This document shows positions 1 to 5,700 of a stretch of 5,700 nucleotides of DNA, piece by piece. The stretch spans positions 1-5,700 of the forward strand of contig JAUWYT010000128.1 in NCBI GenBank assembly GCA_030615705.1, read 5' to 3'. Both the position numbers and the translations under genes were made by a program. The DNA is from Chloroflexota bacterium. GTDB taxonomy: Bacteria > Chloroflexota > Anaerolineae > VGOG01. Position 1 is the stretch's first letter. Each line of letters begins with the position of its first letter. Below the pieces are notes generated by a model, which was not told where the DNA came from, did no database searches, and saw only the letters and a program-made list of their open reading frames with translations.

Positions 1-158
1 CCAAGCCGGGCACCCGCCTGGGTGTCTTTCGAGTTGACAGCCAGACTTGGGCCAGCAAACCGCTTACTAGCCTCAAGACCGGCGACCGCGTTCAACTTCA
101 CGATGACATCACCGTGATCAGTCGCTTTTGGAGCAAAAGGGGATCTGGCATCGATTGA
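1..158 (+). CDS. C-terminal fragment of an unidentified protein, possibly NfeD-like (5' end outside window)
   Basis: The third forward frame is open from the window edge for 51 codons and ends at TGA 156-158. The other two forward frames and all three reverse frames contain stops here. The peptide has the pattern GVFRVDSQTWASKP, then LKTGDRVQL, then DDITVIS, and ends in a basic RFWSKRGSGID tail. The spacing G-V-x-V-D-x-x-x-W-A-S-x-P-L followed by G-D-R-V-x-L and a hydrophobic strand resembles the small C-terminal OB-fold of NfeD-family membrane proteins, where the usual pattern is V-x-G-x-x-W-x-A-x-S followed by G-x-x-V-x-V. That match is from memory of the family and the fragment is short, so the family name is tentative. 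The frame being coding is better supported, because a strong hairpin lies 11 bases after the stop. The gene converges on the minus-strand genes that fill the rest of the window. Confidence 0.45.
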   Translation, partial: KPGTRLGVFRVDSQTWASKPLTSLKTGDRVQLHDDITVISRFWSKRGSGID

Positions 159-169
159 GCGGCAAGGCG

Positions 170-199
170 GGCAAAACGCCAGCGCTGGCGTGATTTGCC
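170..199. terminator. Strong hairpin after the left-edge gene, possible bidirectional terminator
   Basis: Positions 176-191 are a perfect 16-base palindrome (ACGCCAGC/GCTGGCGT). It is flanked by a second pairing arm, GGCAAA at 170-175 with TTTGCC at 194-199, leaving a two-base GA bulge on the 3' side. As RNA this gives a 12 to 14 bp GC-rich stem with a small GCGC or GC loop. It starts 11 bases after the TGA of the plus-strand fragment. An A-run precedes the inner stem and ATTT follows it, so it could act on either strand, but there is no long U-tract. Its position between converging transcription units fits a bidirectional terminator. A protein-binding palindrome is the alternative. Confidence 0.5.
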
Positions 200-486
200 A
201 AGGAGCTAGGTTCCTCGGCCTTCGGTACCTTTCCATTGCTGGTGATATGGTTACCAGGGCCTTTTGTTCACCATTTCATGGCGCAGCTCCAATGTCCCAG
301 ATTTCGTCGCTGGTCACACATCGCGCTTCGGCGTAAAGATGGAAGTGGCTCTTCTCTTGCGTTCGCAACTTGAGATCCTCTCCTCCGACAAACTCTCCCG
401 GCCTCTCGTGAGCCTCCGCAGCCCCCGATTCACGCAGTCTTTCTAGGTATAAGCTCAACCAAAAGACCCGCCTAGACCCGCAGATC
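200..486. other. Gene-poor stretch, no supportable gene
   Basis: This stretch lies between the left hairpin and the stop of the decayed DUF1232 gene. Stops interrupt most frames. The longest reverse frame (542 down to 276, 88 codons) begins with an Arg-rich stretch typical of antisense translation, overlaps the better-supported DUF1232 frame, and resembles nothing I know. A forward frame at 264-446 uses a TTG start with no convincing ribosome binding site. The only local structure noted is a direct repeat of AGACCCGC at 464-471 and 474-481, next to the DUF1232 stop codon. The stretch may be remains of decayed coding sequence or true intergenic DNA. Confidence 0.5.
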
Positions 487-849
487 CTATTCCTTCGGGA
501 GATCGAGACTCGGTGGTGCTCTCTTCTCCTTCTCCACCACACGGTAAGAGCCGGCCACAGAGGTCATGCTTTCCAGATGTTCGCTCACTATCTCCCGAGG
601 GCACATCTCTATAAAGAGTTTCGCCCCCAGCATCAAAGTGGCCGGGTCGTCTAGTTGTCCCAGGCCCAGAATAGGGTCAGGGGAGAGCGCGGGAGGTATG
701 GGAGAGGAGAATCAAAGCGTCCCCCGCAGGAAGGAGACAGAATTGACAGACCAGAGGGCAAGCATAGCGTCGGAGCGGACCGCAGCCTGTCGGTACCACA
801 ATACCGACCAGGGACGCGGGACTAGAGTCAACGACTTTGTAGGTGACCG
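487..849 (-). pseudogene. Decayed DUF1232 (YkvA-like) small membrane-associated protein, interrupted by TGA
   Basis: On the minus strand one frame runs from 849 to a TAG at 487-489 and is interrupted only by TGA at 712-714. The 74 codons after that TGA give a clear family pattern: SPDPILGLGQLDDPATLML, then KLFIEMCPREIVSEHLESM, then a charged tail ending LDLPKE. DUF1232 proteins typically carry SPxDLIPDxIPxLGxLDD followed by a hydrophobic helix and P-x-x-V-x-x-H. The 45 codons before the TGA (WYRQAAV, then LALWSVNSVSFLRG) fit the usual first segment of arginine-rich helix and RVPxWLK-like motif. The total of about 120 residues is normal for the family. Alternatively, a second frame across 677-714 (ALILLS, then RALP) resembles the missing ALLYLLSPxDLIPD segment, so two compensating frameshifts could explain the break. 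No convincing start codon or ribosome binding site is visible upstream, and a TGA at 850-852 closes the frame. The gene lies about 170 bp downstream of the exporter operon on the same strand. The family's function is poorly known. Confidence 0.6.
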
Positions 850-1015
850 TCACGTGGTCCAGGCTGGCGACCGCGCAAAGGCAGCTCAGAGCGGCAAAGG
901 CCATCCTTGTCTCTGTGGCCGACACAGCCAGTCCAATCCACCCACGGCCTGGGTCCGACGGAAATGTTTGTGCAACCCGATTGTGTCTAGAACCGCGTCC
1001 GCGATCCACTCCCCA

Positions 1016-2854
1016 CTAGTTTCCGCAGTTGACGCGCTCGCCCTCCACCTCGCGCCGGAACTGGCTCATATACAGCTCATAGTAAGCGCCTTGCTTCGTC
1101 AGTAGGTCCTTGTGTGTCCCTCGCTCCACAATCCGCCCATTCTGGATGAACAGCACTCGGTCCGCGTTTCGGATCGTGCTCAATCTATGGGCAATGACAA
1201 AACTCGTTCGTCCTTGAAGCAACCCGCGCAACGCCTCTTGATTGAGCAACTCGGTGCGTGTGTCCACACTGGATGTCGCCTCATCGAGGATCAGTATGCG
1301 GGGGTTGGCCAGTACAGCGCGCGCGATGGAGATCAGTTGCCGCTGCCCCTGGCTGAGGTTGCTGGCCTGTTCGGTCAGCTCTGTCTGATAGCCATCCGGT
1401 AGCCGGGTAACAAAGTCGTGGGCATTGGAGAGTTTGGCAGCCTCGATGACCTCTTCGTCGCTGGCGTCCAGCCGGCCGTAACGGATATTCTCCATCACTG
1501 TGCCCGAGAAAAGAAAGGTGTCTTGGAGGACTATGCCCATCTGGCTGCGCAGGCTGGCAAGGGTGACCTGACGCACGTCGTACCCATCCACCGTGACCTG
1601 GCCGCCACACACGTCGTAAAATCGGCCGATCAGGTTGATCATCGTCGTCTTGCCAGTCCCGGTAGGTCCAACCAGCGCCACCGTCTGGCCAGGTTCCGCG
1701 ACCAGGCTCACGTCCTGCAGCACCGGCTCCTCCGGCCTGTATTCAAAGCAAACGTTCTCAAAAGCGACCCGGCCGACAATGGTCGGCAGTTCAACGGCGC
1801 CAGGCGCATCTACGATGGCAGACGGGGTATCCAGCAGTTCAAAGATCCGCTCCGCGCCGGCAATGGCCGATTGGAGGCTGGCCCAGATTACGGAGATGGC
1901 CCGCACCGGCTCGAAGAAACGCCTGACGTATTGTAGGAAGGCAACGATAACGCCGATCGTCACCAAGTTGCTTAACGCTAGATAACCGCCATAGCCCACC
2001 ACGAGGGCAATGCCAATGGTGCTGAGCACGTCCAACGTGGGTGAAAAGGCAGCCGTGATGGACTCAGCGCTCACGTTGGCGTCCCGGTTGGCAGCACTGA
2101 CCTGGCGAAACTCTTCTAGGTTCTCGTCTTCGCGGCTGAACGCCTGGGCTACCTTCACCCCGGCGATATTCTCCTCTAGTTCCGCGCTTACACCGCTGAT
2201 TGTCTGGCGGGTGCGGCGAAAGGCACGGCGGGCGCGGCGGGAGAAGAAGATAGTGGTGAAAAACATAGCCGGCAGGACGGTAAAGCTGAGCAGCGCCAGC
2301 CGCCAGTTCAGTGCCACCATAGCGATCAGGATGCCGACCAGCAGCAAAGCACTGCTGACAAGCCTAGTAAGCCCCACGCCCAACACGTGGTTGATGACAT
2401 CGGTATCATTCGCCAAACGCGACATCAGATCGCCAGCCGGGTGCTGGTCGAAAAAGTTGAGCGAGAGAGCTTGTATTTTGGCAAAGATGTGCGCCCGCAG
2501 CTCATATAGAGCGTTCTGACCAACTATGGTCATCACGTAGAAGCTCCCCAAGTTGGCTACCCAGACGCCGACGTAAGCGCCCAGCAGCAGGAGCATTGTG
2601 TGACCAAGTGCCCCCCGCGCAGGATCGGCCTGTATTTCGTGGTTAACGAAGCGCGAGATCACGTCCACCGCTTCTCCAATAAGCCGCGGTGCGAGCACGC
2701 TCAGGAAGGTGCTAGCTAGGACAAACAAGCCGACCAGCAGCAGGTGTACTCGGAAGGGCCGCAGGTAAGCAATCAGTCGGAACAGTGTTCGACGGGTATC
2801 GCTAGCCCGTTCTACCTCCCGTCCCATACCTCGTCTCGGGCCATGTCCGATCAC
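1016..2854 (-). CDS. Heterodimeric ABC exporter, second subunit (consensus Walker B, degenerate LSQGQ signature)
   Basis: This 612-residue protein is a complete type IV half-transporter of the inner membrane, predicted to couple ATP hydrolysis to export. Residues 1-335 hold six hydrophobic helices (around 36-56, 84-110, 163-182, 186-204, 272-294 and 298-316). The ATPase domain follows, with A-loop Tyr372, Walker A GPTGTGKTT (396-404), Q-loop Gln444, signature LSQGQ (500-504), Walker B ILILDE with catalytic Glu525, D-loop SSVD (528-531) and switch His556. The signature has Gln at the second Gly position, and the usual TxxGERG before it is replaced by TELTEQAS, so the signature half of this subunit is degenerate. 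The GTG start overlaps the TGA of the upstream partner in GTGA and has GGAGGT six bases ahead, which favours it over an ATG nine codons later. It ends in TAG. The pairing resembles TM288, LmrD or BmrD. The substrate is unknown; drugs, lipids or peptides are all possible. Confidence 0.96.
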   Translation of the reverse strand: MIGHGPRRGMGREVERASDTRRTLFRLIAYLRPFRVHLLLVGLFVLASTFLSVLAPRLIGEAVDVISRFVNHEIQADPARGALGHTMLLLLGAYVGVWVANLGSFYVMTIVGQNALYELRAHIFAKIQALSLNFFDQHPAGDLMSRLANDTDVINHVLGVGLTRLVSSALLLVGILIAMVALNWRLALLSFTVLPAMFFTTIFFSRRARRAFRRTRQTISGVSAELEENIAGVKVAQAFSREDENLEEFRQVSAANRDANVSAESITAAFSPTLDVLSTIGIALVVGYGGYLALSNLVTIGVIVAFLQYVRRFFEPVRAISVIWASLQSAIAGAERIFELLDTPSAIVDAPGAVELPTIVGRVAFENVCFEYRPEEPVLQDVSLVAEPGQTVALVGPTGTGKTTMINLIGRFYDVCGGQVTVDGYDVRQVTLASLRSQMGIVLQDTFLFSGTVMENIRYGRLDASDEEVIEAAKLSNAHDFVTRLPDGYQTELTEQASNLSQGQRQLISIARAVLANPRILILDEATSSVDTRTELLNQEALRGLLQGRTSFVIAHRLSTIRNADRVLFIQNGRIVERGTHKDLLTKQGAYYELYMSQFRREVEGERVNCGN

Positions 2855-4704
2855 CGCTCCACCTCCGTGGCCAATTCGCCCTCTGGAGCCACTTCCAGCT
2901 CCGGCCGCAGCCCTAGGCCGTCCAGCAGTTGCGAGCAGTAGATCTCGGCGTAGATAGGGCTGTTCTGCAGCAGTTCCTCGTGCGTACCCTGGGCAACAAC
3001 CTGCCCTTTGTCCAGTACCAAAACTTGATCGGCGTTCTGTACAGTACTGATCCGTTGGGCAATGACAAAGCTCGTGCGACCACTGCGCAAGCGGTCCAAA
3101 GCCTGCTGGATGCGGTACTCCGTCTCCACGTCCACGCTGCTGGTGCTATCGTCCAGAATGAGGATGCGCGGGTCAATCAAGAGTGCTCGGGCGATGGCGA
3201 TCCGTTGCTTCTGCCCGCCAGAGAGCGTGACGCCGCGCTCGCCCACAGCCGTGTCATAGCCATCCGGGAAACCGGTGATGAAGTCGTGCGCCTCAGCCGC
3301 TTCGGCCGCCGCAATGATTTCCTCCTCAGAGGCGTCGGGCCGACCATAGGCGATGTTTTCCCGGATCGTGCCGCCAAAGAGGACCGTCTCCTGAAGGACA
3401 AGGCCGATCTGACGCCGCAGCGATTCCAAGGTAACGCCCCGCACATCGAAGCCGTCCACCGTCACCCGCCCCTGGCTCACGTCGTAGAAGCGGGGAATGA
3501 GATTGATGATGGTGCTTTTACCGGAGCCGGTCGCGCCGAACAAGGCCACGGTCTGCCCAGGCTCGGCGACAAAGCTGACCCCTTTCAATACGGGCTGCTG
3601 GTCGCCAAAGTAACGGAAGGTGACGTCTTCAAAGACGACCCGTCCCCGGATCGGGGGCAACTCCATCGCGTCGCGCTTTTCCTTGACCTCCGACTCAGCA
3701 TCCAGAATCTCAAAGATCCGCTCGGCGCCTGCTCCGGCCTGCGATAGACCCACCATGGTCATGCCCAGCATGATCATGGGGAACATAGTCATCATCAGGT
3801 AGCTCTGAAAGGCTACCAGCTCACCGATGGTCAGCCGGCCAGCGATCACCTGATACCCGCCTCCCCAAACCACGGCCAGCGCACCTAGATTGGCGAGAGT
3901 AAAGATGAGGGGAATGGCGAAGGCAAACATCCTGCCTACGCGGACATTCGCATCCCGCAACTCTTGGCTACTGGTGCCAAACCGCTGCATCTCGAACCGT
4001 TCGCGGGCAAAGGCTTTCACGACCCGTACTCCTGCCAGGTTTTCTTGCAAAACCGCATTGAGACGCCCCAGCCTTTGTTGGACCAGGGTGAACAGTGGCC
4101 GTCCTTTGCCAGCAAAAAAGCCAAATACCGCCAGTACCAAGAGCATGACTGGCAGGGTAGTGAGAGTCAACTGCCAGTTGGTGCTGACCAGCAGGGCCAG
4201 GCTGCCGATCATCATCAGCAGCGCGCTCAGTAGTTGCAGGACTCCCATGCTGATGAACGACCGCACCAGTTCCACGTCGCTGGTGGCTCTTGTCAGGAGC
4301 TGGCCGGTCTGGGCACGGTCATGATAGCTGAAGGAAAGGCTTTGGATTTGCGCGTACAATGCGTTGCGCAGATCGTAGGCGACCCCCTGAGACGCTTTGG
4401 CCGCCAGGAATCCCTGTAGGTACGAAAACAGTGACCTCAGTAGAGCGACGAAGACTATGCCGCTCGCGCCCCAGAGGATGACAGCTACCTGCCGGGCGCT
4501 GATCCCCTGGTCTATCACGGTCTGAGCTAGCCGAGGTATGACTAGGTTGCCCGCCGAGCTGAGCACCAGGCTGATAAATGCCCCAGTGGCTTCCCATTTG
4601 TAGAGAGCAAGGAATCCCAGGGCACGTAGGAGTGGCCTCCCCAGGCCGCGAGCCCCAAGTGCTTGTGTCGGTGGTGATTGCCTTTGCTGGTTCGCTTGTG
4701 TCAA
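2851..4704 (-). CDS. Heterodimeric ABC exporter, first subunit (degenerate Walker B Asp and H-loop Gln)
   Basis: This 617-residue half-transporter is the first gene of the exporter operon. It has six membrane helices (around 42-60, 76-96, 152-173, 180-198, 262-285 and 295-320), with a conserved DxRxxLYxxIQxLSFxYHDR segment at 111-130. The ATPase domain has A-loop Tyr365, Walker A GATGSGKST (390-398), Q-loop Gln438, a perfect LSGGQ (494-498) preceded by VGERG, Walker B ILILDD with Asp519 where the catalytic Glu should be, D-loop SSVD (522-525), and Gln550 in place of the switch His. Its own nucleotide site should therefore bind ATP but hydrolyse it poorly, while its LSGGQ completes the active site of the partner. 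TM287 and BmrC have the same kind of asymmetry. The start is TTG, chosen because AAGGAGG lies seven bases upstream and no better in-frame start follows the preceding TGA. An acidic tail of about 25 residues (593-617) extends past the ATPase core. Confidence 0.96.
   Translation of the reverse strand: MTQANQQRQSPPTQALGARGLGRPLLRALGFLALYKWEATGAFISLVLSSAGNLVIPRLAQTVIDQGISARQVAVILWGASGIVFVALLRSLFSYLQGFLAAKASQGVAYDLRNALYAQIQSLSFSYHDRAQTGQLLTRATSDVELVRSFISMGVLQLLSALLMMIGSLALLVSTNWQLTLTTLPVMLLVLAVFGFFAGKGRPLFTLVQQRLGRLNAVLQENLAGVRVVKAFARERFEMQRFGTSSQELRDANVRVGRMFAFAIPLIFTLANLGALAVVWGGGYQVIAGRLTIGELVAFQSYLMMTMFPMIMLGMTMVGLSQAGAGAERIFEILDAESEVKEKRDAMELPPIRGRVVFEDVTFRYFGDQQPVLKGVSFVAEPGQTVALFGATGSGKSTIINLIPRFYDVSQGRVTVDGFDVRGVTLESLRRQIGLVLQETVLFGGTIRENIAYGRPDASEEEIIAAAEAAEAHDFITGFPDGYDTAVGERGVTLSGGQKQRIAIARALLIDPRILILDDSTSSVDVETEYRIQQALDRLRSGRTSFVIAQRISTVQNADQVLVLDKGQVVAQGTHEELLQNSPIYAEIYCSQLLDGLGLRPELEVAPEGELATEVER
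2861..2866 (-). promoter_or_regulatory. Ribosome binding site for the second exporter subunit
   Basis: On the minus strand GGAGGT lies six bases ahead of the GTG at 2852-2854, inside the last codons of the first subunit gene. With the GTGA stop/start overlap it supports translational coupling and fixes the GTG, not the ATG at 2825-2827, as the start. That ATG has only a GAGG one base away, too close for a normal site. Confidence 0.8.
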
Positions 4705-4711
4705 CGAGTTC

Positions 4712-4718
4712 CCTCCTT
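4712..4718 (-). promoter_or_regulatory. Ribosome binding site fixing the TTG start of the first exporter subunit
   Basis: On the minus strand AAGGAGG lies seven bases ahead of the TTG at 4702-4704. It is nearly a perfect anti-Shine-Dalgarno match with ideal spacing. The frame stays open upstream to a TGA but holds no ATG, GTG or TTG, so this site decides the start. Confidence 0.8.
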
Positions 4719-4741
4719 CATCTGTCTGGGTCGGAATCAGA

Positions 4742-4983
4742 TCAAACCAAATATGCCGTGCTGTCGCTGTCAGTCATCCACTCGCACAGATTGCGCCCTT
4801 TGCCCTGAGCATCGAGTCGTGTCGACGGCCCAGGCGAAACCTGTGCGGACCATCTCGCCCGCTTTCAACCGTGGTCATCATCCCCTCGAACCAGTCCGAC
4901 CAGCTCTCGTCGAGGCGACCCAGCGCCTCGATCTGATAGGTCGCTGGCCGATCAAGACCAAGCTTTTCGTTGACTTCCTTCAT
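4742..4983 (-). pseudogene. Frameshifted short conserved protein (LDESWSDWFEGM family)
   Basis: Reading from ATG 4981-4983 on the minus strand gives a short N-terminal half containing TYQIEALGRLDESWSDWFEGM. I recognise this as the opening of a small (about 70-80 residue) uncharacterised protein family common in Chloroflexota and other environmental bacteria. The family normally continues with a strand ending in SGPVVDQAALHG and then L-x-K-I-R-D-L-x-L-x-L-I-S-V. In this frame the expected ending is absent and the peptide becomes Arg-rich. A different minus frame carries a recognisable but degraded version: SPGPSTRLDAQ, then GKGRNLCEW, ending at TGA 4742-4744. The combined length would be about 80 residues, as expected. 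This points to a frameshift between roughly 4830 and 4865 plus substitutions. A TGA two codons before the ATG limits the start, and only a weak purine-rich stretch precedes it. It lies 37 bp upstream of the exporter start and on the same strand. The family match is from memory and its function is unknown. Confidence 0.5.
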
Positions 4984-5043
4984 CCATCACCCGCTGTAAC
5001 CCACCCATCTATACAGACCCAGGGCAGGGCGACTAGTGGAACG

Positions 5044-5075
5044 GAGGGTGAAGGTAGTAGAGTGCCTTCACCCTC
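5044..5075 (-). terminator. Perfect 11-bp hairpin downstream of the membrane-protein gene
   Basis: GAGGGTGAAGG (5044-5054) and CCTTCACCCTC (5065-5075) are perfect reverse complements separated by ten bases. The hairpin begins 46 bases after the stop codon of the minus-strand membrane protein gene, which is a normal place for a terminator. Neither strand has a run of T after the stem (CGTTCC on the minus strand, ACAGTATAC on the plus strand), so this is not a textbook intrinsic terminator. Because both flanking genes are on the same strand, it would separate the membrane protein from the short gene and exporter below. Confidence 0.5.
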
Positions 5076-5121
5076 ACAGTATACTCCTATCACGCGGTGC
5101 AACTGCGTGGTACCGCTAGGC

Positions 5122-5700
5122 TCAAGCTGGAGCTTCCTCCTTGGACTTGCGGATTCGCACCCACGCCAGCAGCCAGATGGCCCCTAACCCGAAGAGGGTG
5201 ACTAAGAAGCTGAAGAGCCCACCCAAGAAGGGGATCATCCTCACCACCACGAAGATGGCCAACCCTATCAGCAAGGGTATTAGGCCCATCGCTTTCTCCA
5301 CCCACGCCGGGGCAGTACGCTTCAAGATCAGCCAGCCGATGAGGTAGCTGAAGGCTATCTTGGTCATGTAGACGGCGATGAGAGAGAACCCTACGACCAA
5401 GGCACCCTCGACCACCATGATGATACCGGTGATGGGGCCTATCAGCCCGCCCAGAGTCACCAGGCCGATGATGATATCTAGGATGATCATCACTATGAAC
5501 AGCAGCGGCACGACGACGAAGAAGGCCACGAGTGCCACGACGCCCCACCCCAGGCTATTCAGCGGCTTCTCTTTCCAGTTATGAACCACTTCCTCGAGCC
5601 ATTTGCGTCCCAGCCACAAGACGAGGACGCCGATGACGAGCAGGGTGACGAAGGTGCGCACTGCACGCAGGAACCAGCGCAGGATGACCCCTGCTGTGAT
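5122..5700 (-). CDS. Multi-pass membrane protein, C-terminal part; likely membrane domain of a bactofilin-like protein (5' end outside window)
   Basis: The minus-strand frame is open from the right edge to TGA 5122-5124, giving 192 residues. A GTG at 5659-5661 could be a start, but the 13 codons above it (ITAGVILRWFLRA) read as the same hydrophobic, basic sequence and contain no stop, so I treat the gene as running off the window. Counting from the GTG valine, there is a helix at 4-18, an amphipathic link with KWLEEVVHNWKEKPLNSLGWG, long hydrophobic blocks at about 39-66 and 72-113, a link with RTAPAWVEKAMG, and a last block at about 127-167, ending in a basic/acidic tail RIRKSKEEAPA. The order W-L-x(n)-EKPLxSLGWG, LxTLGGLIG, Y-L-I-G and final LFGLGAIWLL resembles the membrane domain attached to bactofilin-like 'polymer-forming cytoskeletal' repeats in Chloroflexota. 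This is remembered, not searched. The N-terminal repeats would lie beyond position 5700. The substrate or partner is unknown. Confidence 0.75.
   Translation of the reverse strand: MTAGVILRWFLRAVRTFVTLLVIGVLVLWLGRKWLEEVVHNWKEKPLNSLGWGVVALVAFFVVVPLLFIVMIILDIIIGLVTLGGLIGPITGIIMVVEGALVVGFSLIAVYMTKIAFSYLIGWLILKRTAPAWVEKAMGLIPLLIGLAIFVVVRMIPFLGGLFSFLVTLFGLGAIWLLAWVRIRKSKEEAPA

Noticed and set aside
276..542. Reverse frame of 88 codons beginning with an Arg run
   Set aside because: It overlaps the better-supported DUF1232 coding frame, starts with an Arg-rich stretch typical of wrong-frame reading, and shows no family pattern.
712..714. TGA read as a sense codon (recoding) in the DUF1232 frame
   Set aside because: The first exporter gene ends in TGA exactly where its partner starts and nothing suggests a selenoprotein context, so a disabling mutation or base error is simpler.
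789..808. 7-bp inverted repeat GTCGGTA/TACCGAC with a 6-base loop
   Set aside because: It lies inside the DUF1232 remnant where the frame still reads as protein, and a stem of this size is expected by chance.
677..1009. Reverse frame of 110 codons after the exporter stop
   Set aside because: Most of it resembles nothing known. Only its last dozen residues look like part of the DUF1232 segment, and these are better explained as a frameshifted piece of the remnant at 487-849.
566..1105. Long forward frame of 179 codons
   Set aside because: It lies antisense to the DUF1232 remnant and runs into the exporter 3' end. Its composition is rich in Ser, Arg and Pro, with no recognisable domain, and it has no ribosome site.
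2929..3747. Forward frame of 272 codons antisense to the first exporter subunit
   Set aside because: It is a shadow of the strongly conserved ATPase domain on the other strand. Long antisense frames are common opposite GC-rich ABC genes.
4725..4775. Possible promoter (CTGACA-like and TATTTG) upstream of the exporter
   Set aside because: The two boxes are only 14 bases apart and TATTTG matches the -10 consensus poorly. Other pairings were no better, so no promoter is claimed.

Overview
The window looks like chromosomal DNA from an uncultured, moderately GC-rich bacterium. A member of the Chloroflexota (Anaerolineae-like) is my best guess. That rests on remembered family patterns: a short protein with the GRLDESWSDWFEGM signature, a DUF1232 protein with a PDPILGLGQLDD core, and a membrane domain of the kind found C-terminal to bactofilin-like repeats. 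No marker gene confirms it.

The centre (1016-4704, minus strand) is an intact two-gene operon for a heterodimeric type IV ABC exporter. The first gene (4704 to 2851, TTG start) and the second (2854 to 1016, GTG start) overlap by the four bases GTGA, and each has a strong Shine-Dalgarno sequence. Each protein is a full half-transporter: six membrane helices, then an ATPase domain. The ATP sites are complementary. The first protein has Asp instead of the catalytic Glu and Gln instead of the switch His, but a perfect LSGGQ. The second has a normal Glu and His, but LSQGQ in place of LSGGQ. Together they make one consensus and one degenerate ATP site, as in TM287/288, LmrCD and BmrCD. The substrate cannot be read from the sequence.

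Both flanks of the operon hold decayed genes on the same strand. Downstream (487-849) is a DUF1232/YkvA-like coding frame broken by a TGA codon. Upstream (4742-4983) is a short conserved gene whose second half lies in another frame, ending 37 bp before the exporter start. The intact operon between two broken neighbours suggests local gene decay, or base-level errors in the assembly.

At the right edge (5122-5700, minus) is the C-terminal part of a multi-pass membrane protein whose start lies outside the window. A perfect 11-bp hairpin (5044-5075) follows it. At the left edge (1-158, plus) is the end of a gene, possibly with an NfeD-like beta-barrel domain, followed by a strong hairpin (170-199) that may serve converging transcripts. 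Between 200 and 486 I see no supportable gene. There is no tRNA, rRNA, insertion sequence or CRISPR array, and no clearly new biological system.
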